Source of the DNA: CAZWKQ01 sp964634005
GTDB lineage: Bacteria > Bacteroidota > Bacteroidia > Bacteroidales > JACABE01
NCBI GenBank assembly: GCA_964634005.1
Contig: CAZWKQ010000011.1
Span: 1 to 64,000, forward strand
Direction: 5' to 3'
Length of the DNA: 64,000 nucleotides
Both the position numbers and the translations under genes were made by a program. The stretch's first letter is position 1, and each line of letters starts with the position of its first letter. The notes beneath the pieces were generated by a model. That model was given only the letters and a program-made list of their open reading frames with translations, did not search any database and was not told the DNA's origin. Below are positions 36,040-45,500 of this stretch, one piece after another.

Positions 36040-38253
36040 ATGAGTTTTCCATTCTATAGACAGTTAGACGTTATGGATTGCGGGCCATCTTGTTTGAGGA
36101 TGGTTGCAAAATATTACGGCAAAAACTATACTTTAGAAAACCTTCGCGAACGATGCTATATATCACGCCAAGGGGTTTCTTTACTCGGAATAAGCGATGC
36201 TGCAGAATCGATAGGCTTCAGAACAATTGGAGTTACTTTAACATACGAACAACTTACAGAAGAAATACCTCTGCCTTGTATTGTTCACTGGAAACAAAAT
36301 CATTTTATAGTAGTATATAAATCAAAAAAAAAGAAATCATTATTTGGCAAACCAAAAGAATATATTTGGGTAGCCGACCCTGCTCATGATTTAATAAAAT
36401 ACTCAAGGGATGAATTTGAGAAATATTGGTTAAGTACAACTGAAAACAATGAAAGCAAAGGAATTGCTTTACTTATGGAGCCAAGTCCCGATTTTTACTC
36501 TATTACTGACGAAAAATCTGATAAAACCAAAATCTCTTATTTGTTAAATTATCTGAAACCATATAAAAAGTATATTTCTCAACTTTTTATGGGGCTGCTA
36601 TTAGGCAGTTTACTTCAATTGATTTTCCCATTTTTAACTCAAGCAATAGTTGATAAAGGAGTAGTTTCTCAAAATTTAGGGTTTATTACATTAATAGTTA
36701 TTTCTCAGATCATACTGCTTGCCAGCAGAGTATCTGTTGAATTTATTAGAAGTTGGATATTGCTTCATATAAGTACAAGAATAAATATTTCGCTAATATC
36801 AGATTTTCTGATAAAATTAATGAAACTACCCATAGGTTTTTTCGATAGCAAGATGATTGGCGATATACTCCAACGTATTGGCGATCATGTTCGAATTGAA
36901 TCATTTTTAACCGGCAGTTCACTTTCTACATTATTTTCACTTTTCAATCTTATTATTTTTGGGGCTGTTCTTGCATATTTCGATTTGACAATTTTTGGAA
37001 TATTTTTTATCGGCAGCTTACTTTATGTAATTTGGATACTACTTTTTTTAAGAAAAAGGAGAGAGTTAGATTTTAAGAGGTTTAAAAAAGCATCCGAAAA
37101 TCAAAGTTATTTAATTCAATTAATAACCGGTATGCAAGAAATAAAACTGAACAATAGTGAAAAGCAAAAAAGGTGGAAATGGGAGAGAATACAAGCCGGG
37201 TTATTTCACATAAGCATGAAAAATCTAAGCCTTCAACAGTACCAGCAAATGGGATCATTTTTCTTCAATCAGGTTACAGGAATAATAATAACTTTTGTAG
37301 CAGCCAAAGCTGTAGTAAACGGCAGTATGACTTTGGGTATGATGATGGCTGTAGTATATATAATTGGTCAAATAAGTTCACCGGTCGAACAACTTATAGG
37401 CTTTATTCAATCGTGGCAGGATGCAAAAATCAGCCTTGAACGACTTGGCGAAATACATTTAAAAGAAGATGAAGAAACCTCAACTTCTCCACATATTTCG
37501 ATTATTCCCGAAAAAACCGATATTAATATAAAAAATCTTAGTTTCAGATATGAAGGACCGCATTCGCCAACTATTCTTGATAATATTAATTTAACGATCC
37601 CAAGCGGAAAAATTACTGCAATTGTAGGTAACAGCGGCAGTGGTAAAACAACACTTGTAAAATTACTTCTGGGCTTCTACCCTCCTACTTCAGGAGAGAT
37701 TAAAGTAGGCGACATTCAACTACATCACTTTAATAGCCACAGCTGGCGCGACCGTTGCGGAGCGGTAATGCAGGACGGTTTTATATTTTCCGAAAGTATT
37801 GCTCGTAATATATGCGTAAGCGACGAGATTATTGATCGCGAAAAATTGATTAATGCTGTTAAAGTAGCTAATATTCAAGACTATATCGAAAGCTTACCTT
37901 TAGGATATAATACTAAAATAGGTCAGGAAGGATGCGGACTTAGTCAAGGACAAAAGCAAAGAATATTAATAGCAAGAACTGTTTATAAAAATCCTGAATA
38001 CATTTTCTTTGATGAAGCAACAAATGCTCTTGACGCTAATAATGAAAAAGTTATTATGGCCAATTTAAACGAATTTTTCAAAGGAAAAACAGTTTTAATA
38101 GTTGCTCATAGGCTCAGCACCGTAAAAAATGCCGACCAAATAGTTGTACTCGATAACGGTAAAATTATTGAATATGGCAATCATAATCAGCTTATTGAAA
38201 GAAGAGGAGCCTATTATGAATTGGTTAAGAATCAATTAGAACTTGGTACATAA
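36040..38253 (+). CDS. Peptidase-containing ABC transporter (C39 PCAT)
   Basis: 737 residues with three parts. An N-terminal C39 peptidase (1-150): QLDVMDCGPSC with catalytic Cys14, His in WKQNHF (about 90) and Asp in VADPAHD. Six transmembrane helices (about 165-460). A C-terminal ATPase with Walker A GNSGSGKTTL, signature LSQGQKQR and H-loop AHRLST. PCATs cleave the double-glycine leader of a peptide and export it. No HlyD-type adaptor or GG-leader peptide gene is seen nearby. Followed 13 bp later by the HDIG gene. Confidence 0.92.
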   Translation: MSFPFYRQLDVMDCGPSCLRMVAKYYGKNYTLENLRERCYISRQGVSLLGISDAAESIGFRTIGVTLTYEQLTEEIPLPCIVHWKQNHFIVVYKSKKKKSLFGKPKEYIWVADPAHDLIKYSRDEFEKYWLSTTENNESKGIALLMEPSPDFYSITDEKSDKTKISYLLNYLKPYKKYISQLFMGLLLGSLLQLIFPFLTQAIVDKGVVSQNLGFITLIVISQIILLASRVSVEFIRSWILLHISTRINISLISDFLIKLMKLPIGFFDSKMIGDILQRIGDHVRIESFLTGSSLSTLFSLFNLIIFGAVLAYFDLTIFGIFFIGSLLYVIWILLFLRKRRELDFKRFKKASENQSYLIQLITGMQEIKLNNSEKQKRWKWERIQAGLFHISMKNLSLQQYQQMGSFFFNQVTGIIITFVAAKAVVNGSMTLGMMMAVVYIIGQISSPVEQLIGFIQSWQDAKISLERLGEIHLKEDEETSTSPHISIIPEKTDINIKNLSFRYEGPHSPTILDNINLTIPSGKITAIVGNSGSGKTTLVKLLLGFYPPTSGEIKVGDIQLHHFNSHSWRDRCGAVMQDGFIFSESIARNICVSDEIIDREKLINAVKVANIQDYIESLPLGYNTKIGQEGCGLSQGQKQRILIARTVYKNPEYIFFDEATNALDANNEKVIMANLNEFFKGKTVLIVAHRLSTVKNADQIVVLDNGKIIEYGNHNQLIERRGAYYELVKNQLELGT

Positions 38254-38265
38254 AAAATAATCATT

Positions 38266-38820
38266 ATGGATAGAAATCAAGCATTTGAACTACTAAAAAA
38301 ATACATTACTCAAGAAAATATGATAAAGCATTCATTAGCTTCAGAAGTTGTAATGCGGTCATTAGCTCGAAAGTTAAAGTATGACGAAGTTAAATGGGCG
38401 TTAGCAGGATTACTTCACGATATCGACGTTGAAATAACGAATGCCGACCCATTTATTCATGGTCAAAAAGCAATAGAAATTCTTAAAAACACCGATTTAG
38501 AAGCTGATGTAATTGATGCAATAAGCATGCATAACGAATGTTCGGCAAATAATAAAAGAGAAACTGTTTTTCAGCACGCTTTAGCTGCAGGAGAAACTAT
38601 CACCGGACTAATAACAGCGACAACTTTGGTTTATCCCGACAAGAAACTAAGCAGTGTAAAAGCCAAATCAGTTGTTAAAAGAATGAAAGAAAAGAATTTT
38701 GCAGCCTCCGTAAAACGTGAAAATATTCTTGAATGCAAAAAAATAGGAATAGAGATTGATGAGTTCGCCCAAATAGCAATTGATGCAATGAAAGAAATAA
38801 GCTCAGAACTCGGTTTGTGA
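38266..38820 (+). CDS. HDIG domain protein
   Basis: 184 residues. The metal-binding HD pair is in LLHDIDVE (about 49-56) with HGQKAIEIL after it and DAISMHNE later. HDIG phosphohydrolases hydrolyse nucleotides or sugar phosphates; this one is close to the YqeK/uncharacterised Bacteroidota group. It lies between the exporter and corA with short gaps (12 and 16 bp). Confidence 0.85.
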   Translation: MDRNQAFELLKKYITQENMIKHSLASEVVMRSLARKLKYDEVKWALAGLLHDIDVEITNADPFIHGQKAIEILKNTDLEADVIDAISMHNECSANNKRETVFQHALAAGETITGLITATTLVYPDKKLSSVKAKSVVKRMKEKNFAASVKRENILECKKIGIEIDEFAQIAIDAMKEISSELGL

Positions 38821-38836
38821 TTATTTGGATAAAAAA

Positions 38837-39901
38837 ATGGAAAAAATAAACAAAAAATACAGTATTAAACAAAATTTGCCTCCCGGCAGTTTAGTCCATA
38901 CAGGAAATAAATACCAAAAAAACTCTAAAATTCATATCTATATTTACAACTCAGAAGAAATTGAAGAGTACAAACTCGAAAACATTGAAGATATACTTCC
39001 CTTACTAAAACCTGACAGGGTTAACTGGATTAAAATATGCGGCTTACAAGATATAAGTATTTTTGAAAAGATAAATAAGTTATTTAAAGTTCATACTTTG
39101 ATGCTCGAAGATATTTTAAATACTCATCACCTCCCGAAAGTTGAAGATTATAACGAGCATATTTTTTTAACCATAAAGCAATTAAAATACAAAGCCGATA
39201 TTGAATATATCGAAAAACATCAAATAAGTTTTATACTTGGCTCAAATTATCTTTTCACATTTGAAGAGCTTGAAAGCGATTTATTAGAGCCGATAGTCCT
39301 AAGACTTAAGAATAAAAAAGGTAAAGTAAGGTGGATGGGGAACGATTACCTTATGTACGCTATTACCGATATTTGCGTTGATGCTTACTTGAGAATTATC
39401 GACGAAATGGAAGATGATATTGAAAAAATAGAAGAAGAATTATTAAATAATCATTCAAAACTGATAGTCGAAAAAATAATGCTTAAACGTAAGCAACACC
39501 TCTCACTCAAAAAAACTATTTATCCTATGCTCGATGAAATGCGAAAACTAAAATCCATTGATTCTGAATTAATATGCAATAAAACTTTAATTTATTTTCA
39601 AGACATAATAGACCATTTGAACCTTATTACTCAAAATATCGAGGCATTCAGAGAAACAATATCGAATATGATGGATATGTATCTTGCCAATAACGATATA
39701 AAAATGAACGATATAATGAAGCGTCTCACCGTTGTTGCAACCATTTTTATACCTCTCACATTTATTGTAGGTGTATATGGAATGAATTTTAAATATATGC
39801 CCGAACTCGAATGGGAATACGGATACATTTCTATATGGCTTGTTATGTTGATAACTGTCGCAATAATGATTGTATATTTAAAACGTCAAAAATGGCTTTA
39901 A
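38837..39901 (+). CDS. corA: Magnesium/cobalt transporter CorA
   Basis: 354 residues from ATG 38837 (a TTG 12 bp upstream is also in frame). N-terminal alpha/beta cytoplasmic domain, a long helix (about 180-260) with MEDDIEKIEEELL, and two C-terminal helices; the GMN motif is in VYGMNFKYMPE between them. Pentameric Mg2+ channel. Its last codons overlap the start of the next gene by 10 bp. Confidence 0.93.
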   Translation: MEKINKKYSIKQNLPPGSLVHTGNKYQKNSKIHIYIYNSEEIEEYKLENIEDILPLLKPDRVNWIKICGLQDISIFEKINKLFKVHTLMLEDILNTHHLPKVEDYNEHIFLTIKQLKYKADIEYIEKHQISFILGSNYLFTFEELESDLLEPIVLRLKNKKGKVRWMGNDYLMYAITDICVDAYLRIIDEMEDDIEKIEEELLNNHSKLIVEKIMLKRKQHLSLKKTIYPMLDEMRKLKSIDSELICNKTLIYFQDIIDHLNLITQNIEAFRETISNMMDMYLANNDIKMNDIMKRLTVVATIFIPLTFIVGVYGMNFKYMPELEWEYGYISIWLVMLITVAIMIVYLKRQKWL

Positions 39902-40851
39902 TAACTTTCCCATGGGGGCATAACAGACGTTTTAACTCATATTCTGAGTATTTTAAGAAAAAATTTGGCACAAGAGTACAAAAACTATCGATTGATGCAG
40001 GATTTACATGTCCAAACCGCGACGGAACCAAAGGATTTAACGGATGTACATATTGCAACAACGACGCATTCAACCCATCGTATTGCCATCCTCAAAAAAA
40101 CATTGAACAACAAATAAAAGAAGGGATTGAGTTTCACACAAACCGATACAGACGAGCTGAAAAATACTTAGCCTATTTTCAGGCATATTCCAATACTTAT
40201 GCACCTTTGGAAAACCTAAAACACATTTACTCACAAGCTTTAAATTTTGAAGAAATTGTCGGATTAGTAATAGGCACCCGCCCCGACTGTATAGACTCTG
40301 AAAAATTATCCTATTTCTCAAAACTTTCAGAAAAAAAATATTTGATTTTAGAATATGGCATTGAAAGTTGTTATAACACTACATTAAGCAAAATAAACAG
40401 AGGACATACATTTGAAGACGCAAAAAATGCAATTATTTTAACATCAAACTATGGAATTAACGTTGGTGCTCATATTATTTTCGGATTGCCCGGTGAAACA
40501 AAAAATCAAATGCTTGAGCAAGCCGAAATATTATCAGAATTACCGCTAAATACTATAAAATTTCATCAACTGCAAATAATTAAAGGAACTGCCTTAGAAA
40601 AGCAATACAATTCCCAACCCGAAACTTTTAAATTCTTTGAACTAGATGAATATATTGATTTTATTGTTGATTTTACCGAATTACTTAACCCGAATATTGT
40701 CATTGAAAGATTTGCCGGTGAAGTACCGCCCCGTTTTCTTTCAGGACCTGGATGGGGTCTTATTAGAAACGACCAATTACTTAATAAAATCGAAAAACGT
40801 CTTGAAGAAAGAAATACTTGGCAGGGCAAATACTACAAAGCAAAGAAATAA
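39892..40851 (+). CDS. TIGR01212 family radical SAM protein
   Basis: 319 residues from ATG 39892, inside the end of corA. Motif C...CxxC in FTCPNRDGTKGFNGCTYCNN, with PDCIDSEKLSYF, YGIESCYNTTLSKINRGHTFEDA and HIIFGLPGET. TIGR01212 proteins are radical SAM enzymes of unknown substrate, related to the Elp3/YtqA group. The 3' end (from 40839) forms a perfect hairpin with the convergent methyltransferase. Confidence 0.92.
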   Translation: MALITFPWGHNRRFNSYSEYFKKKFGTRVQKLSIDAGFTCPNRDGTKGFNGCTYCNNDAFNPSYCHPQKNIEQQIKEGIEFHTNRYRRAEKYLAYFQAYSNTYAPLENLKHIYSQALNFEEIVGLVIGTRPDCIDSEKLSYFSKLSEKKYLILEYGIESCYNTTLSKINRGHTFEDAKNAIILTSNYGINVGAHIIFGLPGETKNQMLEQAEILSELPLNTIKFHQLQIIKGTALEKQYNSQPETFKFFELDEYIDFIVDFTELLNPNIVIERFAGEVPPRFLSGPGWGLIRNDQLLNKIEKRLEERNTWQGKYYKAKK

Positions 40852-40874
40852 AATATATCATTTATTTCTTTGCT
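40839..40874. terminator. 14-bp perfect inverted repeat over both stop codons
   Basis: Arms at 40839-40852 and 40861-40874 are exact reverse complements (AGCAAAGAAATAAA and its complement) with an 8-nt loop. Each arm contains the last codons and stop of one of the two convergent genes. It likely ends transcription from both sides. Confidence 0.6.
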
Positions 40875-41458
40875 AATGCTCTAACGACAACACCTTCTCC
40901 TTTATGCAAACTCCCTTCGTTTAAGTTTATTATCTCTTCCCAAACTTTAATTTCACTGAAGCTTTTTAATAAATACATCACTTCGTCCTTGCTATATAGC
41001 ATATTTTGGTCCTTAGGCCCTCCGCTTTTATAATTAATTTGCTTTTTTTCAAAGGCCTCAAACACTAAATTTCCTCCTTTTCTGAGAGCCGAAAATATAT
41101 TATCGAAAACTTTATTTCTGATATTTTCTTTTACATGCATATAAACAATGGCAACTGTATCGAAAAATTTATCATCATGCTTAAAGTCAATTAAATCGGA
41201 AATAAAGTAATTAATTTCTACATTTTTACTTTTAGCAAGCTTTAAAGCCTTATTTTTGGCTGCTTCACTTATATCGAATGCAGCAACCTCCCATCCTTTC
41301 GAAGCAGCATATACTGCATTACGACCTTCGCCTTCGGCGGGGAAAAGTATGCTACAAGGAGGATTATTATCTATGTAAGACTTTAAAAAATTATTTGGTT
41401 CTACACCATAGATATATTCTTTGGCAGAATATCGTGCATCCCAAATCTCTTTTTCCAC
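40862..41458 (-). CDS. Class I SAM-dependent methyltransferase
   Basis: 198 residues from a GTG start. SAM-binding region LFPAEGEGRNAVYAASKGWEV (motif I, EGEGRN) and FDISEAAKNKA. Resembles the TehB/thiopurine-methyltransferase-like group, often linked to tellurite or thiol detoxification, but the substrate is unknown. Its start abuts the stop of the threonine dehydrogenase gene. Confidence 0.85.
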   Translation of the reverse strand: MEKEIWDARYSAKEYIYGVEPNNFLKSYIDNNPPCSILFPAEGEGRNAVYAASKGWEVAAFDISEAAKNKALKLAKSKNVEINYFISDLIDFKHDDKFFDTVAIVYMHVKENIRNKVFDNIFSALRKGGNLVFEAFEKKQINYKSGGPKDQNMLYSKDEVMYLLKSFSEIKVWEEIINLNEGSLHKGEGVVVRALAKK

Positions 41459-42424
41459 TTATATAAGCCCTTTTTTATGTTTCTCGCCAATAACTTTCAA
41501 CATATCCTCAGTCATTGAATCCAAATCGTAAGCGGGTTTCCAGCCCCATTCTTCTCTTGCACAACTATCATCTATTGAATTTGGCCACGAATCGGCAATT
41601 GCTTGACGATAATCAGGTTTGTAAGTTATTTGAAACTCAGGAATAAACTTTCTTATTGATTCTGCTAATAACTTAGGAGTAACACTAAATGCCGACACAT
41701 TAAAATCGGAATGATGTTTTAATTTACCAAAATCAGCATGAAATAAATTTATTGTAGCATTAAGGCAATCGGGCATATACATCATTGGCAACATAGTGTT
41801 TTCACTTAAAAAACATTCGAATTTACCATATTTTACAGCATCGTAATAAATTGCAACAGCATAATCGGTAGTACCTCCACCCGGAAGAGTTTCATTGCTT
41901 ATAATACCGGGATATCGCAAACCTCTTACATCTAAACCATATTTTAAAACATAATAATCAGCCAACAATTCTCCGGCAACTTTTGTAATTCCGTACATTG
42001 TAGTCGGCTTCAAAATTGTATCCTGAGGAGTATTATCCATGGGAGTGCTTGGGCCAAATGCAGCAATGGAACTGGGAATTAATACTCTTTTTAATCCTTT
42101 CTCTCTGGCAATTTCCAAAACATTCAACATACCGTTTATATTGACATTCCATGCAGCCATAGGATTTTTTTCTCCAACTGCCGATAAAATTGCCGCTAAA
42201 TGTATTATGGCATCTACTTCGTATTTATCGACAATTTCTTCAATAGCTTTCTTTTCAAGTACATCTAACTGTTCGAAAGGTCCGGTTTGCTTAATTTTAT
42301 CACTTGCGTTAGGGCATTTGTCAGAAGCAATTACATTCTCACCTCCGTAAATATTTCTGAGTGCCATTACCAATTCAGAGCCAATTTGTCCTGAAGAGCC
42401 TGTAAGTAAAATCCTTTTTATCAT
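41459..42424 (-). CDS. L-threonine 3-dehydrogenase, SDR (epimerase) type
   Basis: 321 residues. Rossmann GSSGQIGSEL (about 9-18), HLAAILSAVGE, active-site Ser/Tyr/Lys region with YGITKVAGE (YxxxK), and ALRYPGIIS. This short-chain family oxidises L-threonine to 2-amino-3-oxobutyrate; a UDP-sugar epimerase is the alternative. Minus-strand -7 element TAATTTTG at 42460-42467. Confidence 0.88.
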   Translation of the reverse strand: MIKRILLTGSSGQIGSELVMALRNIYGGENVIASDKCPNASDKIKQTGPFEQLDVLEKKAIEEIVDKYEVDAIIHLAAILSAVGEKNPMAAWNVNINGMLNVLEIAREKGLKRVLIPSSIAAFGPSTPMDNTPQDTILKPTTMYGITKVAGELLADYYVLKYGLDVRGLRYPGIISNETLPGGGTTDYAVAIYYDAVKYGKFECFLSENTMLPMMYMPDCLNATINLFHADFGKLKHHSDFNVSAFSVTPKLLAESIRKFIPEFQITYKPDYRQAIADSWPNSIDDSCAREEWGWKPAYDLDSMTEDMLKVIGEKHKKGLI

Positions 42425-42532
42425 AATTTCTGATAGGTTTTTTTAAGTTAATTTTTCGACAAAATTATAAAAATGTAGAAATTAATTTACTTAAAATTAA
42501 TACATTGTTTTAATTTTACCATAACTACATAT

Positions 42533-45500
42533 CTACTTAACAATCATAATTTTAGAATTAAAAATTGTTTCATTTCGATAAGTAACTGTCAAAAAATATA
42601 CTCCGTTTGATATATTATTATATAAATTCATTTGAATTAACCCTGAGTTAAATGTTTTTTCAGAATAAAATATAACTTTTCCTAATTGGTTATAAATCGA
42701 AATTTTAAGCGGATTATTGACAAAAGTCTCAGGAATTCTTAAAAACAATTTATTTTCATAAAAATATGCATAAAGTCTTCCATTTTCATTGAAATTTATA
42801 CTGCCTATAGTAGGGTAGTACAATTTAAATGAACCAATATTATTATTCTCATTAGTTTCGTTAATAATAGAATCAGCATCTAATTTATAAAAAATATAAT
42901 AATAAGCTCCATTTATAATATTAGAAGGATAATTAAATACTAAAACAGAATCTTCAATACTTCCCGGAATTATCGGATTTTCATTAATTTCGAATATAAG
43001 CGAATCGTTAATATCTAAAATATTGTTTTCTGACCAATAAAATTTTGTTTTTGTATTCCTGCCTTTATAATTGCCATTATTGAAAATAGTATAAGTAAAA
43101 TTAACAGATGGGGAAGTTAAGTCAACATTTATTGATTCCATTGAATCCAATGCAATTAAATCAGCAGTAAATCCTTGAATTTTAAAATTATCAATTCTCA
43201 TTCCTTGAGCTTTTCCGTTATTATATGTATCATGATTACCACTATATTTAAATTTAAAAACTACATCCTTTTTCCCTTTAAGAAAAGAAATATCTTTAAA
43301 AACATAACCTAACAAAGAATCGTTGCCACCTTGAGGAGTAGGTGAAGACCAACCAGGTTCATTGTTAATTGAAGTAATAGATTGCATATTAAACCAATTA
43401 TTTTCAATAGGATAACTATATGGAAAAACACTCCAAATATTTCCACCATCTATAGAATAAGATAAGTTACCCCCCGATGAGTTAGAAGATAGAGTTTTAC
43501 CGATACACATCAAGTCGAAACTAATGCAAACCGAATCAAGCATAGAAAAATCGAAAGAAGGAGATGTAAGATGCCATGTAGGAAAATATGTCGAAACATT
43601 ATTTATCCATTCGGTAAACATTTGCCCCGATTTTCTGCCGTACTGAATTTCGGCAGGAGCGAGCATATTCCTGAATCTAAAATTTTTAAAGAAAGAATTT
43701 CCTGTAACATATTGGTTCCATCCATTTAGAATAGTATCATTAAAATCAATATAATATGGATAATCTTTAATGCTGTCAAGTGCTAGTTCCCAGTAAGCTA
43801 TATTATTTATTTCATTGTTTTCAATAGTACTGTTCAATGCATCAACTTCTTGAATTAGATATTTAAAATTTGAAAGATTTACCTGGGCAAAATAAGAAAC
43901 ATTCAGATAATATTTCATATCAGGTCGTATTGATGGGATACTATCTGAACCTAAATAAAATGAAGTTGAATTTATTAATGTATCATTTGAAAGATAAAAC
44001 TTAACAATACATGGATTACTTATATAGTTCCCGTCATTTTTAATATGTGTAAAAAACTGAATATTTTGCGATAAAGAACTTATCATTAAACTTTTTTTGT
44101 AAGGGACCAATAAATCACTTTTTGCCTCTTTAATCGTGAAATTATCAATCAATGCCCCTTCAACAGGATAGTTTGGAGATGTAGAATCATTGGTTAAAGT
44201 TGCCAAATTGAACCTAAACTGAACTTTGGGTTTCCCTTCCAAAAATTTAATATCCAAAACATAATGTGTAATTCTATCAACATCGCGACTGTTATATTGA
44301 TTAAATGCTACAAACGCTTTTTCTTCGGGTTGAAATAAAATATTAGTGAAATTAGGCGAATTATAAGTGTAATCAACAGCATTTTGATTTGAATATTCCA
44401 TAGGATAATACCACCTGTTATAAGATTGAGAAGTTGTATCAAGCATTATCCATGTAGTTCCTCCATCAGTAGAATAACTCATATTTGTTTTCCCTTCAAA
44501 ACAATAGCAAGAAGGGTGACTGTGCAATAACATATCAAACTCTAAAACAGGATTGGAAAAATTGCTAAAATCAAATACAGGTGTGTACAAGTGCATTCGA
44601 CTCATTGGTGAAACTAAACCTGTATCGTTAGTAATCCAAGCTTTATTACCTGAAAAAGCCGAATTTAGTATATTTTTATTAGGAATTGTCCATTTCCAAT
44701 CATCAGCACCAAATGAAGAATTATGTCTCCAATGATTAATATTTGTTTCAAAATCATTAAAATATGGTAGAGTAACCAGATTTTCTTGATAAAATGTAAA
44801 ATATCCGGTATTGTTGTATTCCCTCATTTCATCTATAGTGTTGTTAAAGTCGAGCTTGTAAAAAATATAATATTTTCCGGTATTTGTTGTAGGTTTATTA
44901 AATACAAAACTTGTCCATAATCTGGAAGTATCTTGTAAAGCATTTTCATTTTTTATACCTAAAAGAACATCAGCAGCATCAAGTATAGTATCTAATGACC
45001 AGTAAAATGCAGTTTGACTGGTAGGAACATTTGCTAAACCGCTGTTATTCAGAAAATAAAAAAGTGTATCTACAGATTGATTACTCAAAGTGAATCTGTT
45101 TTCCAAATCTCTTTCTATTGTTAAATCTGCTTTAGCTTGTCCTATATACACATCATCAAATATAATTCCTTCGGGTTTCAAATAACTGTAGGTATATTTA
45201 ATTCTGAACTTCAAATTATTTTCATTAATAAACTGGCTTAGAACAATATTTATAAAATCCCATTCATCATCTCTGCAAGCATCAAAAGTGTATAATGTTG
45301 ACCAATTTGAACTACAACCTGTATTATATTCTATTGTATAGCTATTGCCGGCTATTTGGTTTTTAAACCACAAATTCAAAACGGGAATTCCGGCAATTGA
45401 CGATATATTTAAATAAGGGAATTCAACCGATTGTTCGTTACATATATTATTGGGGCAACTTTGTATAGTATTTTGAGTAGATTTACTCGTATGCCATGCA

